The notes beneath the pieces were generated by a model, which made no database searches, was not told the DNA's origin, and saw only the letters and a list, made by a program, of their open reading frames with translations. This document shows, piece after piece, positions 1 to 13,646 of a DNA stretch of 64,000 bases (position 1 is its first letter; every line of letters starts with the position of its first letter). This DNA comes from Combretum micranthum. Lineage: Eukaryota; Streptophyta; Magnoliopsida; Myrtales; Combretaceae. The stretch spans positions 248,001 to 312,000 of the forward strand of contig JAMXBD010000962.1 in the NCBI GenBank assembly GCA_024138025.1, written 5' to 3'. A program made the position numbers and the translations under genes.

Positions 1-729
1 ACGACAACCTTGTGACAATGTCAGCACGATAGTTAGGCATCTAGGTCATCCCTATCCATGCATGTTATATCTGGGTTGCTCAGTGGATAGCTGATAGGGC
101 AAATGGTATCAATGTAACGTTTACTTAGATCGGTGAGAAGTAATATAGTAGGGCTCATGACTTGTGGGGCTGATTTAGCCTTATTATATTATGGATTGAG
201 ATATGTAGAGATATGCAACGGCTATAAACCCTAGATGAAGCTATTAGCTTAGATGGCCATATAGGAGATATAGGTATTCGAGTTACCTAAGCTAACCTCC
301 TAAGTAATCGCTATTGCTTTAGACCCCTAGTTTCGTAGTGGCTTGATCTCGAAGTATGAGTGCTCCAATGTTGTTTTGTTACACCTTTAATTATAGATAA
401 AATTAAATGAATGTTGCATTACATTAGATTTAAAATGTGTGTTCAAATTGGATGTGTTTGTATTACTGTTGTACATGATGCTTATGATTATATATGGGTT
501 ACAGGATGGACTTTGAAGAGTTTGTAGATGAATGGGATGATTAGGACCCTTGGATGTTATTATGTTTTATCTAAGACTTTGTTTTGTTTATTAAACTTAT
601 AATCTTGGTAAAGGGCCCATGTATAAGCTCTTGGTTTGTAATTTAATATTATAATCTACTTTTATGTTTTGAGAAACTAAATACTAAATAATAAATATTT
701 TGAAGTACCAATGGTTGATATTAAGTTGC

Positions 730-769
<40 letters not shown>

Positions 770-2522
770 AATTATACTCTTAAGAGTAGCTTTTGAAAAA
801 TGTTTGTACAAGTATAATTACGTTGTTTACTCAATCGTTTTCCAAATCTAATTATATTGTTTCAAAAGTTAAAATCGAATAGAAAATGATCATAATAAAT
901 GATTTCTTTTTAGATAGCCTTGTGATGATGCTTAAGTATTATTCGCGGTTAGGCTGGGAATGTCTTGGCATCATTTTGGGGCGTAAAAGTTAGAGGTTAC
1001 TGGTAGAGTTTGTTCCTTCTAGAGGAAAGGATGGTTCAGGAGCACCATATATCTACAAACACAGAAACTTAGTTAGTGGTGTATTGGGGATTATTTAGCC
1101 GACCATTCCGATTCTTAAGTTAGTTGTGAGTTCTTTAGGGTGTTAAGAAAAAAAGCACTAACAATCCAAAGAATCTTACGTGTCTTAGAGATCTTACTTT
1201 TTCTTCTTAGGTTCCTTATAAGAGGTGGCCATAATGGACTCCACGAGGGGACCACAAGATACTTTCTTTACACGTGGTGGATTCCCCAAAGCTGTTAGCT
1301 GGCTTGGTACATAGAGCACAACAGTGCTAAGTGCAAAGAGTAGTCGTGCTAGGATTGAGGCATTGATATGTCCTACACGGAGGGCAGTCGGATAAACGCG
1401 GATTGCCAGGGAGATATAGATATCAGGTTACCGTAGGCCCTCTTTTGAGGTTGGGGATTGTGAGCAATATGACCTTATTGCTTGGGTCTCTATTTGAGGA
1501 GCTGCAAATGAAGTTAGGAGCCTTAGTTTCTCGAGGAGCCAAGGTCATCATGGAGCTTTGTGGTGAGGTCAGGGCATTAAGTCCTCCCAAGACCTTCATG
1601 AAATGGCTTCCGGGAGTCGTTGGTGTGCTTGAGGTTTCAGCCCAGCAAACCATAGTTAAAATCTTCTATCAACAATGTGGAAGTGATTCAGTGTGATAAA
1701 ACTACCATTATATGTGATAAAAAAAGAAAAAGAAAAAAATAATTAGAAATTGAACACTTCATAAAATTGTGGTGTGAGGAAAATGTGGAAGTGCTTCAAT
1801 GCAATGAAATTGCAACTATAGAAATTTGCCAAAAGCCCAAAATAAAAGATGAAAATTTTAATTTTGAGTTATTAAGAAAATAAAAATGTTTTTGTTTTAA
1901 GGACATAGAAGGAACATAACTATGTAAGATTTAAAGTGTGTTCTAAAATCATGGACTAAAATTATGGAGATGAATGGATGGGTAATTGCTTAAATATAAT
2001 AGATAAGCATAATGTGTATAAATATATATATATATATATTACATGTTTATAAATTGTAGATTTTTATATGTAGAAAAATCTATTATATATGTTATGTATA
2101 TACGTATATAGATTATGACATATCTATTACATAATTTATAATTCATATATACTCTTTAAGTTATCTATCATTATTAAGCGAAAGTCTTGATTAGTGCCAA
2201 AGAAAAAATGCTTATAATATGGTATGGGGTTTACTCTCTTCCCTCTTTACTCCTCTCTCTTACTCTCTCCCCTATCTTCTCCATTATCTCTATTATCCCA
2301 TTTAATTTTAATTGGCAGTTATTTTTTTATATACTTCACTCTTCTCTTTCTCTCTCTTTTTTCCCTTTTGTTGATTCTCTATTATCTAAAGTTTCGATGA
2401 TAAAAAAATACTCAAGGAACTAACTATTCTATTAGTAAGTAGAATTATATACATAACTTTTCACAGAATATTATTGAAAATTGATAAACAAATATATGAG
2501 TTGAATGATATTGAATTTCGGA
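1..2522. other. Unassigned AT-rich spacer, no supported gene
   Basis: No recognisable protein domain or RNA gene was found. The longest open frame (1403-1696, + strand, 97 codons) has no recognised motif and a second frame is open across it on the other strand. A pyrimidine-rich stretch lies at 2228-2372. Parts (1-700 and 900-1700) have the mixed composition of decayed LTR-retrotransposon sequence, but no termini, primer site or domain supports a classification. Confidence 0.5.
736..765. repeat. (TG)n microsatellite
   Basis: An uninterrupted TG dinucleotide run of about 15 units follows a short TATATA stretch. It is likely length-polymorphic. Confidence 0.95.
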
Positions 2523-3930
2523 TGTTTTGGTTCTAAACAAGCTTTAAACAAGTCTAACAAGAGTTTGTTACAAGATAAGGAACACTGAATGTTTTCCAAA
2601 AGGTTGATTAAAGGATAAAGAATTTTCCAGAAATACAGAAGGTTTTATAGAACCTTTTCAAGAATGTTAAACATCATTTCTGGGTTAATGCTGATTACTG
2701 TTCATCTTCCCAAACAAGATCTACAATATTTCAGATGAGGAATTTCAAATATTTTAAGGACTTAGCTTCGAGATAATAATATATTTGAGTAAATACTTAT
2801 TTGTTCCACTAAAGTCAGATTATATCTTAGGGGATTTAAATGATTTTCGATTTCTCTCTCATCAACAAAAATGTTTTCTTCAGAGACAAAAGCAGAAGTT
2901 ACGAGATTTATTTCAAGACAAGTATCTTTCAAACATGGATATTGCTAAGGAAATCAAAATAAGAAAAATGTTATCTTCAAATAGATAACATAAGAAGATC
3001 ATGATGGAGACCGAGATATTAGCAATGGGTATTTTTAAAAAGATCTATTTTAAGTAGAACAACGTCATGAAGCTTTTCAAAAAGATACAAATAAGATTAT
3101 GATGAATCACGTAAATCAAGCAAGCCTTATCCTCATTTCAGCGCCTCACGAATTTCAAATTCTAATCAAGAAGAAATACGAATGAATTAAAAGAACAAGT
3201 TCTATTCGTTGAAGCTATCAGCAGTATTTCAAAATTCAAATTAAAGATAAGGAACTATAGATTACTATCTGAGATTTTTGGGATATCATACTTATCTCTT
3301 CTATGCAGTTTTGTGAACGTTAGAAGAAAGGAAGAGGTTTATATACACGAACAGAACAAGAAACAAATATAGAACTTTCACTATTCACGAGAAAAGTTAA
3401 AAAGCTCTCTTACTCTTCATCAAGATCACTTTTGCAAAAAGAAGAACACCACTTACTCTTACTCCAACGAATTGAATTGAGCAATTATTTTCTTATTGAA
3501 TCATTACGAAATTGATTCTTTTAATTGTAATATAAGGAACTTATTGTTACCTTCTTGAGTGTTAGTTCATTTACGAGTTTAAACTCTATAGATCGATTGT
3601 AGCTAGAGGATAGCATTGAGAATCGGCCAGAGAGAATTGTACAAGCTTGTAAATTGGAATTTATTGGATATAGTGGAACAAAACCTATAGGATAATAGGG
3701 TCCCTAGTTCGGAGCTAGAAGAGTGGATTGATGCACAAGGCGGAATCACTATAAATAGCTGCCTGATCCTCTTTCTCCCTATCTTTTTATTTTTATGCAA
3801 TTTATTTTCATATTTGCTGTATTGATATATTGTTCTCGTTTTTCAAAATTGAAAGGGGATTAATTTTCAAAGGCAAAAATTTGTAATAATCAATTCAACC
3901 CCCTTTCTTGATTATTATTTGGGACCAACA
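2523..3930 (+). mobile_element. Probable Ty1-copia LTR (solo or truncated)
   Basis: The segment opens with TGTTTTGGTTCTAAA and closes with TTTGGGACCAACA, an imperfect inverted pair ending in TG...CA. The closing part, with a CAATTCAACCCCC stretch just before it, resembles the 3' ends of plant copia LTRs of the SIRE type. A TATAAATAG box lies near 3751. The length, about 1.4 kb, suits such an LTR. No matching target duplication was found (flanks TCGGA and CCTTT) and no coding region is attached. A 67-codon open frame (2785-2988) has no recognised domain. The family call is inferred from termini only; a caulimovirus-like or other LTR origin cannot be excluded. Confidence 0.42.
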
Positions 3931-5015
3931 CCTTTTAATTTTTTTAATAAAATCGTCTTGCTCTTTTTTTTTCTTTTATTTTTGCACACGCAACGAGGGT
4001 GCATCATGCGCTAGTATATATTTATTTATATAATATTCACAAACTATAAATGTTATATATAAAATGTATAGTCTAATGTAGATCTATAATCTATACATTA
4101 ATATATATTCATATATTTTGTTATATATAATCTACATTTTACCACACATATAACATACATTTCATGTAATGAATGAGTAGTAACACACAAGCGCGCATGC
4201 GCACATACACACAAACATATAAATTATGTATTTATAGCATAGAGATCTATATATGTATATATAAGTATATTATATATATATATATACACATACACTATAA
4301 ATACTTGTTTTGTATATGCATTTAAGCGATGTACATTATATATAGTGCATGCTTTATATATACTCTATAGATTACATATATGTATTACAGACACTTTACC
4401 CACTTTACAAATATTTTATATGTAATCTCTATTTCAGTATAGATATTTATACAATATGTTATATAAATGTTTGGTTTACATGTTATATGGTATATATGTT
4501 GTGTATATATATTTAGCAAATAAATCAACTGTATATTAATATATAAATTATATATATTTTACATACGTTAGATGTATATTCTATATATAATTTATTATAT
4601 GTTGTACCTATATATACAATTTGTTTCTCATATGGATAGTTTAGTCATTTTACAATTTAGTTAGAGATAATAATATTATATTTTAAAAAAATAAGCATAC
4701 AAAATAATAATTATATCTTAAATAACCTAATAGCTATTTTTAAGGAATAAGACTATAATGGAATTACAATCACAACGAAGTGAAGTGAACAAATAATAAG
4801 AGTTTAAGATCCTTAAATTTCTTACAGAGAATTATGACATAGTGCTCATTTGGATTGAACAGTGGAATAAAGAATAGCACCGTAAAGAGAGTTTCATGAC
4901 GAATTGAACCTCTTTTCCGTTTTGTGCTAAGATAAGTACTTTTTACAAATTCTTTGATGGGTTAATTAAACCCCAAATCCTCTTGGCCTTAATTTGGGAA
5001 TAGAATAGTTAATGA
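3931..5015. other. AT-rich low-complexity spacer
   Basis: Dominated by TATATA and ATATAT tracts between 4015 and 4640, with no open frame of note. An alternating purine-pyrimidine block at 4183-4216 interrupts the AT background. Nothing supports a gene. Confidence 0.7.
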
Positions 5016-5226
5016 AAATTAATCAATATGGCTTTGTCTGTTTTATTGGCATGTAGACACTACACAGACATTTTTAAATAGATTGTTTGTTAATAAACAG
5101 ATACAGATTAAAAAATAGATGTTTTTACTCATAAATGGATCAAACAGATAACATACAGATAAGATATAGATACGGATAAAATACATATACAAATATACAT
5201 AAAAATTAGACAATCTAAATAGACCC
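5016..5226 (-). mobile_element. MITE copy, GGGTCTATTTG-terminus family
   Basis: The right end reads CAATCTAAATAGACCC. The interior (TACTCATAAATGGATC, then repeated AGATA-type words) matches the copy at 57870-58096, which has clear termini. The same family also appears at 38534-38760 and 32350-32565. The left end is uncertain. It is non-coding; the short frames over it are spurious. Confidence 0.55.
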
Positions 5227-6097
5227 ATGATGAATCTTTATATTTTATTGATGAAGAGTGTATACAACGAAGACTTTGCGGAATATAAGTGATGGAAATC
5301 CTAGAACTAAAGTGAGGAAAAGACTTAGAATACATGGAAAATCAAACAAGGGTTAAAATGATGGATTTTGGAAAAAGAGGCATGAGAATATGAATTACAA
5401 TAAAGTGATGTCAATTAGGCTTAAAGCTAGTTGACCAGTCCGGTAGAGGGCCAAAAACTGACTAATTAGGTTTGTTAAGCTCAAACACCCCAAAGTTGAC
5501 CAACTAACCCTCGTAAGTGCTTGTATTTGATAATACGGATGCCTAATTGTGCAATTAAGTAAGATAACAAATAATAGTTTATGATTCGTGATTTATAGAG
5601 CAATTGGTACTGATTCATGCAATATTATATGAATAAGGAATCTATTCAGATTACTATTAGGATTATAAGCTAACATTTTGACGAAACTGTGATGGACCAT
5701 TGTTTCTATGATTTTGTATGTGCTTTTAAAAAGAGAATTTCCTTTTATGAAAACTTTAAACCATTATAAACCCATGCTTTCATAACAATTACGCCACGGA
5801 GATGCTGCTTTGCTTTCAAAATGACTTATGGAATTTAAGGATTTGCTCCATTCTTCCAAAATGATTATACGAAGCCGTTTCACACTTTCGGAACTGACTC
5901 TGGAGAGTGTTATAAATCCCTGCTTTAAAATGACTCATGTACCCTGGCTTGCATAATTGGTTTGAATAACTCATGAACTCTAGAGTAATATTAAGGATTT
6001 GCATTTTCATAATGACATTGGGACGAACGCATTTTCATAAATAACTTTAGAAGTTTTGTTCTATGTATGTGCATTTTAAGACTAAAGTTAAGTATGA
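5227..6097. other. Spacer without recognised features
   Basis: No domain, RNA gene or clear repeat was identified. A minus-strand frame at 5816-6010 (64 codons) has no recognisable motif. Confidence 0.6.
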
Positions 6098-6417
6098 TTA
6101 ATTAAAGGGCTAATGTCATAATTAGTACCTGAATTTTACTAAATGTGCAATTAGCTACATATACTTTTAGTTTGATTAATTTGGTACTTGAACTTTGAAA
6201 TTGATCAATTTGATACCTGAAAGAACTTTTCGTGCACATCAATTGTACCTCTATTAATTCTTTGAGGTACCAAATTGATCAATTCAAAGTTTTTTAAGTA
6301 CTAAATTGATCAATTACAAAGTTTAGATACCAAATTGATCAAATTAAAAGTTCAGGTAGCTAATTGCATATTTAGTTAAAGTTTAGATACCAATTATAGC
6401 ATTACTCCTTAATTAAA
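6098..6417. mobile_element. Foldback MITE with 9-bp target duplication
   Basis: The body (6107-6408) is flanked on both sides by TTAATTAAA (6098-6106 and 6409-6417). Its ends, GGGCTAATGTCATAATT and the inverse of AATTATAGCATTACTCC, are inverted repeats, and the arms continue inward as a long imperfect palindrome with recurring GATACC and AATTGATCAA words. A 9-bp duplication is typical of Mutator-like elements. Similar foldbacks lie at 13654-14011 and 60894-61263. There is no coding capacity, so it would depend on a transposase supplied in trans. Confidence 0.8.
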
Positions 6418-7070
6418 TTTATTGCATGATTAATGATTGATTGTTGCATTGGAATCATTTAAGTTCTACGAAGTATATCTTTTATGTGTATTTATATGCA
6501 GTAGTTCCTTATTAGGATTTGTTGCTTGGTCATTTAGGTCTTATTTGATGTGCTTATGAAGATGTTGGCTGTTATCACTATCTAGCTATGATCTGGTGAA
6601 GGGAATAGCAATAGCCCATATGAAAAAGAATTATGAACTCTTGGGTATGGAAAGCGAAAGCCTGATGATGGATCCACTTAATTATCTTCCTTATGTTTAA
6701 AGAGGAGGTACATTTGACTAATTTTAATTTTCAAAGATCTTATTACTATTTTAAACTAAAGTTTCATGTATGAATTGTGAATTTAATGATATAATATGAA
6801 TTAATTTAGAGGTATGTAGTTGGTTTTTGTGTTTTACATATAGTAATATGAGAATGCAACAGAGTTACTACACCTTTAATTCGAGATATAATAATTAGTA
6901 ATTACCATCATACATGATATGTACTTGTACATATTAAATTTATAAATGATAACAACTCCGAAAAAGTGCGCTGAAAGTTCCTCCTAGTGAAGTTTAGGCA
7001 TAACCATGTCCACCAAGTGATTACTTATTTAATTGAGAAAATTGACAAGCAATATTCGGACATTATTATT

Positions 7071-7450
7071 ATTAGGATTAATAACAAAATCTTACCCGTG
7101 TTTATTTTTTATAAATACGTGACATGAGTTTCATGCAAAAGTAATATATGAAATATTATTTGAAAAATACATATTAGTGGCCTATTGGTCTAAAAAAGTT
7201 TAATTTAATAAAAAATATTTCTAAAAAAAACTAAACAAATAAAATATTAAAAATTGTTTTAAAACTCCAAAAAATTGAAAGCAAAATGTAATTTTTTTTT
7301 TATTTTTAAAACAGTAAGTATTGACACACATTTTAAAATTTTTAAATAATATTGATATTTTGAATTAAATTCAAATCACCTGTTTATTAAAAAAAATTAA
7401 CACAAATAATATATTTACAAATAAATAATATTTTTATAATTAACTCTTAT
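7071..7450. repeat. Dispersed repeat, copy 1 (direct partner at 8035)
   Basis: An AT-rich non-coding segment shares order and wording with 8035-8410: a TTAATTACA or TTAATAACA start, a CAGTTTCATRCAAA-like segment, TTTAATTTAATAAAAAATATT, and a block ending near CACCTGTTTATT or CACCTATTTGTT. The copies are diverged and lie about 0.97 kb apart in the same orientation. No termini were resolved. Confidence 0.6.
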
Positions 7451-8034
7451 TCTTCTTCGTCTTTTTCTTATGGATGGATGTTTTCGATCCTTCCATATCT
7501 CGTATGTAGAGGATAAATCAATTGAAAGGCCTCTGGTGAAACGTCGACTTGTAACTTATAAGGACTACTACCATTTTTTTAAAGACTGCTTACAATTTTT
7601 CCCTTGAATAATAGTATTTTCTTTCCTGTCGAAAAGTAATAGTGTTTGTTTACTCTTACTACTTTAGGCTTTTAGCCCGCGGTGGATGAAAATTCTATAG
7701 CCTTATCATGATTATAACGGACTAGTCTATCACATTAATAAGCAGTTAAGATATTTTTTAATTGATCGAATCTTTGAATTTTTTTTATATTTATTTCTTT
7801 TATAATCAATTTAATTTTGATGTTATTGCCCCTTACTTTTAAGGTTATATTTATATTTCTGCATATTTATTTCATATGAATTTATTCCTTATTTCACTCA
7901 TGAAATCCTTCTAAAGTTTGCATTTAAATATTAATTTTACTATTTTACGATTGCATAAAATAATGAAAGAACACTAAAGATTGATGAAAAACATAAAATT
8001 AAACACTAAAGAGTGATGAAAAATATAAACTAAG

Positions 8035-8410
8035 GGTTAATTACAAAAATATTAATTTGTTTTGATTAATTTACAAACACATGACCTGAATTAATTTTTT
8101 GATAAATAGGTAACCCAGTTTCATACAAATAAAAGTATCAATGTAATTAATTATTATTAGAGGGATATAAGTTAGAGTTTTATTGGCCCAAAAAAGTTAA
8201 TTTAATAAAAAATATTACTAAATAAAAATAAATAAATAAAATATTAAAAATTATTAAAAAAATTAAAATTATTTTTTATAATCAATAAAATATTGACCTT
8301 GTTATTTTAAAATTATTAAATAATATTAATATTTTTATATAAAAACTGAGTCACCTATTTGTTGAAAAAAATTAATATAAGTCAATTATTTACAAATTGG
8401 TTATAACACA
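8035..8410. repeat. Dispersed repeat, copy 2
   Basis: Second member of the pair described at 7071-7450. It keeps the word TTAATTTAATAAAAAATATTAC and the same block order. It may be a non-autonomous element or a local duplication. Confidence 0.6.
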
Positions 8411-11213
8411 GGTAAGGTTTTTTAAATTGACCTAAAATTAAAAAAAAAGTCTTTAGAAGTCTAAATGTGTGTGTGTGTATAATATATTTAAATTAAGGAG
8501 TTTATATGTCTATTTTAAAAGATAAGAAAGAAGTAATTAAATTTAATTTATTAGCGGATGTATCACTCACACGATGCGTGTGCAAGAAAAAAAATATAAA
8601 GAGAGTTAACTGGTTTTTTGGTAACCATCTAATAAATAACCGCCACTATTGTATAATTTTTTTCCCTCTATTCCATAGTACGATTTTTTTTAACACTAAA
8701 AGGGGAGATTGGGTTAATAACAATAGATAAATAAAAAATTATTGTGCTAAGGCAGTTTGCGCGTGTAGGGTTATTTTTGTTAAGTTAACGTAAAGTAATT
8801 TTAAGTCCTCCTCTTTGTGGCGTGGGAAAAGAAAATGGCACTAATTGTGGGAGTGAGTCAACCCACATGGTTCTGGCAATCGCTTACTTGGACCACAGCT
8901 ACGTGCACATAGCGACACGTGCATTACGTAATGCTTTTCTTTTCTCTTATTCCCTTTTCTAGATGCAAGACAGTCAAATTTGACTTATTCTTTTCGAAAC
9001 AGTGTAAGTGTTGATCATTTGACTCCTGCCCCAAGTGTCGAGCATTATTGTCGTGTGTTATCTATGACTTGTTCTTCTTGTATTTGATTTGAATTAAAAA
9101 TTTTAATATTTAGAAACCTATCTTATCCATATCATATAATGTTTTTTGTTTCATCATATTTTAATAATTTTATATATATTTTATTATTTTTTAATAATAT
9201 TTATTAATTAATAGATAAAATAAAAAAATTGACACTTTTAGTTATAAATGATCAAACAAATAATATAGATATGATACAGATGAATTATAAATACAAAATA
9301 AATATAAATAAAGATCCAACAATTGAAACATTCATATATCTCCATTTCATAATTATAACAAAAGTGGTGTTGGATGTAAGATTTGAAATGTGAATAAATC
9401 AAGTATTCTTAAGAAAGATAAGGTTTAAATAATATATTTTATATGTTGAAAAAGAGATCTTGATTAGTAATCTCATGATAAAGTGTAAATACGTGCACCA
9501 TCATATGGACTTGTCGGTATACTGTCATAAAATCGGTGCGTGTATATATATTTATATCTATATTTTTTTGGTACGTCAACTTTAGCATATACAAAAGATA
9601 TATTAAATAGATGTAGAAAAGAAGAATCAAACAAACTCCATATTCTAAATGGCTCTTCTTCATAATTATATGATAAAGTAGGAACAAAAGAGACCATTAG
9701 AAATTATGCAAAGATACAAGAATGGATCCTTTTTGTTTCACTTCTCTCAATTTATCCTTCTAGCCATAATTTATGATTGAGACTAACAAAAGAAAATGAT
9801 ATCATAATAATATCATCAGATATCTAAAATATTTTGATGATTTCAATCATTGATTTATAAATTTAAAAAAATTGAAAGAAGAAAAATCAAGAAATCCAAA
9901 CTCAAAAACAAAAGATCAATTCTCATAGACCTCTAATTTAAACTCTTATCTGTGGAAATTAATTAATCTTCTGAGAACAAGGGTTTTGTTTTTTATTAAA
10001 CCAAATTTGATGTTCATAGGCTAGATATTCAAACTCCACTCATTTTATGTTTTCTTTTACATATATTTAAGCTTTAGTGTATGTATATATAATTCAAAGT
10101 AAATTTGTCAGTTAGATTGAAAGACGCACAAAGCCAACCAATTTACTTATCATCTTCAGACAGCCTCTTGGCCAAGCGTCCATATTTTCCGAAAACATAT
10201 TTTAGTACTGGGTGATTCTGTTTCTGTACCTGTCTCATGATCTATTTTCAATTCTTGGAACTAAAGAAGTGTCAACTAGAATTTAAGCCTTTCTAATCGT
10301 TTTAATTGCCGTAATCTTTTGATGAAGCAGGACATAGGTGTTAATTTTTTGATGGGCGTAGCTGATGATGAGCAGATGACAGAAGGTATTATGAAGAATG
10401 TTACTCCCAAAAAATGATCGATGCACCATTTAAAAAAAAAAAAAAAAAAAGAGTGTTTAGCCTTAGGATGGCCCCAGCCTTAGGTTCCACCCTTTCTATC
10501 TCTCTCGAGTTGTCCACTTTAAACTTATGGATATGATAGATCTAATTGTTTCTTATGTTTTCTTCAAGTGTGTGTTTTTTAGGATAAACACTATTTCGAG
10601 CAAGCCCTAATCCCCAAGGAATGCACAAGTTCTTCATTAATATATTGTTTGTAGAGTAGTTGTTGTAGGTCTTAATAGATTTTAGGTTATTATTGTTGCC
10701 TTCACTAACTACTATACAAGATTTGTTACATGAACCTTTGTGGCCTCCTGTTCATGCAATTGCTTTATCTTGTTGTAACAAAGAGAATAAAGACGAACAT
10801 TAATATTAACATGAAAACATGTGGTGTTCCACTTTTTGTCTTTAGATATGATGGTGCGGAGTTTTGACGTTTTTGTTTCTAGAGAACAAAGGAGGTGTTT
10901 GTTGTTTCTTTGTTTAGCCCAAAGAACATGAGCCCAAACTTGTAAGTAATGTGACAAGGCTCAATGAATCCAGTTGATTGATTGGGATGCTCAACAGGAT
11001 TTAATTTGGTTGGTTTGGAATAGGAATAGTCGTATTTGTTTGCGCATATCTAACTTCTCTTAGATAGGTTTATGCATACAAAATGATGACTATTGGTCTT
11101 GACTCATATTAAGCTTATTTAAAATAGATATGGAATGAGTTTATTCCATCTCATTTGTCAACCACTGAGATGATTTGATTGTTGTTATCTACTCTAAATG
11201 TCTATAAATATTA
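8411..11213. other. Spacer; weak promoter-like and repeat scraps only
   Basis: No gene is supported. Around 8800-9060 base composition is more balanced and ACGT cores cluster (ACACGTGC near 8925, then TTACGTAA), but no coding frame follows. A segment near 9230-9320 resembles the interior of the TAA-flanked MITE family. An A-run at 10432-10450 follows a short AT-rich stretch and could mark a retroposed fragment. Short minus-strand frames at 9439-9697 and 10712-10957 have no recognised motif. Confidence 0.5.
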
Positions 11214-11689
11214 GTTGTCAAAATCGACCCATCTATCGATTCAATCGGAACCGGCACTAATGCCGGGCCGGGTCTCGCATAAGACTCATATTTGTGCCAA
11301 ACAGCGAGACTTGGATTGATCCGTTTGACCTAAGCAGTTGAACCTGGTTGAACTGGAAAACCTAAGAGATTGAACTGGTTGATCTAGATCGAAAAAACAA
11401 AACAAAATACTAGAAATTTAAATATTTATTTATACTTTTTTTTATAAATTTATAAAATATAATCGTTATATCATGTTTATTTAATAATTAATTGATGAAT
11501 TTGATCCAAATATAGATTTAATTGAGTGATGTAATATATATTGATCTTTTATAATTAAATTATTCCTTATATTTTTACTATTTTATGTCCCTGGTTGAAC
11601 CAAGTTAGACCTTTCGGTGGAACTAGGTTTGACCCATCGACTTTCAACCCCAATTTGTCCGGATCAAATTCTGGTCCGATTCTGACAAC
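11214..11689. mobile_element. Non-autonomous element with TTGTCAGAATCG-type termini
   Basis: The left end GTTGTCAAAATCGACCC and the right end GGTCCGATTCTGACAAC are inverted repeats of about 17 bp with few mismatches. The interior near both ends is rich in GGACC, CCGG and GGTT words, the middle is AT-rich, and there is no coding potential. The termini resemble small hAT-type MITEs, but no convincing 8-bp target duplication was found. Confidence 0.55.
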
Positions 11690-12738
11690 ATTGATAAATA
11701 CCTAGCCACTCCTTTTCATTTGCAACTTTTGAAAAGAGAAGATAAATAATATTCTATTGAGGAAGCTCTACTCTTACAGATTAAATAAGCAAATAGACAA
11801 GTACTACTTCATTTGATCAAGAATAGACGGTTGATGTGTGAGGTTCTTCAAGCTCTCTTACATTCAAGATATTAAAACTATTCGTTTCTTCTCTCACCTT
11901 TCTCTCCAAACCATCATATCAAGTGTTATCACTATGTTAATATTCTAAAATCACGTGCAAAGTACATGACCAACGAAACACATAAGTGACAAGATGAAGT
12001 GGAACTTCCTCTATACTACTATAATCTTATTTTATTCCCAATATACAAAAAATCTTATAAACAAGTGAAGAGGCCGGTAATGTTGCAATTTTGATTTTTT
12101 CCAACGAACAGAGAAGGATACTATACCTACTCTACCAAAGTGTCTTTCTTTAATTTTCAATAGTGCAAAGCAAATTGAACGTTGGATAAATCTCAAACTC
12201 ACAAATAAGTCATATTCCCTCACCGTGACAGTATGGATGTAATAGGATCATGATAAAGTAATCCATAATTCATAACGTGTTAGAACTATGATTAGCATGA
12301 TCAATAAGGACAAGAAATTTTCCTATCAAGTTGAAATCGAAGACAAATGACTCATAAGAACGCACACCGAAACATCCTTCAATGTCGTGTGTAGCAGGCA
12401 ACCCAAAGAAGAAAGAAAAAGAGGGGAGAAAAAAAAAATCTAAGCCAATCCTTGATATTGTTCAAACACAACACGAATATGTAGGGGGAAAAACAAAAGA
12501 AAATAATGGGACAAGTGACCCAGGGGGGTCCCTTGACGTGTATCACCCAACGATTGGCATTTTTGGAGTTTATCCTAATCCGATAACTTTATGAGTTTCA
12601 TTTCTTTCTTTTTTTTTTTTTTAAATTTTGGACTTTTTTCTTTCTTTTTTTGCTAATTTTGTCCATAACCTTCAATTATTATAAACTCGGTATCCAACTA
12701 TTATATCGTCAAATTCCCTATATATGAACTTCAATATT

Positions 12739-13300
12739 TCTACCTAAATTTTGACATCACCAAGTAATTTAACTTGTTACAACATAATGTCAAACTCAAT
12801 TGAATTTTGACATGGTTTTTTCCTAGTTAGTATCTTACACTAATACTTATTATATGTCTTTGTTTTAATGGAAAATGGCCACTATTGGTAATTATCTTAT
12901 CAAATTAAATGGACTCTTTCTAATAATTTTAAAATAAATTATATCAAAAGCTATTAACATTTGTAGCAAGTTCATTTAAGGTATTAACATTTTGAGTGAT
13001 TAAAAAGATGTATCACTACCTAAATTTAGACATCAACAAATAATTTTACTTGTTGTTACATAATGTCAAACTCCATTGAATTTTGACATTGTTTTTTTTC
13101 CTAGTTAGAATCTTATACTAATGCTTATTATATGTCTTTATTTTTTATTAGAAAATATAAAAATGGATGGCATTATTGGTAATTATCCATGTTACCAAAG
13201 TAAATGGACTCTTTCTAATAATTTGAAATAAATTACACCAAAAGTATCAATGTTTAGAGGCAAATTCATTTAAATTATTAATATTTTGAGTGGTTAAAGA
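12739..13300 (+). repeat. Tandem duplication, about 277-bp unit, two copies
   Basis: Unit 1 starts near 12739 and unit 2 near 13017, each opening with CTACCTAAATTT-GACATCA. Both contain TAATGTCAAACTC-ATTGAATTTTGACAT, CCTAGTTAG and GGACTCTTTCTAATAATTT in the same order. They are clearly diverged, so the duplication is not recent. The right part and the following 250 bp contain inverted CATTTAA / GTATCAA words also seen in the MITE at 61549-61894, so the duplicated unit may itself be a degenerate element. Confidence 0.7.
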
Positions 13301-13646
13301 TGTATAAACGTTTCACAATGTGAATCGAATAAGTATCAATGATTTATAAAGTTCATATGAGGTACTTATGTTTGGATTAGTTTTTAATTAGCTTTCTTTA
13401 ATTTTCATCATAGAGTAATTATTGATACCTTATTTGATTCACTTTATTCTTTTTAACTATTTGAAATGTTAATATCTTAAATAAATTTAACATTCAAACG
13501 TCGACTTCCTCTTTTTAACCACTCAAAATTAATACCTTAAATGAATTTATCTGATGCCTTTTGAATTTTCTTGATAATTTTGGTAAGTATATCTACAATT
13601 AAAATCATTTATGCTTTTTTATGAGGGGACAATCTTTCCCCCTATA

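Noticed and set aside
1403..1696. 97-codon open frame as a gene
   Set aside because: No recognised domain, and an opposite-strand frame is open over the same bases; likely chance.
3749..3760. TATA box of a host gene near 3750
   Set aside because: It is followed by LTR terminal sequence and no coding frame; better explained as part of the copia LTR.
10320..10450. Processed pseudogene or LINE tail ending in an A-run
   Set aside because: No coding similarity or target duplication could be seen upstream of the A-run.
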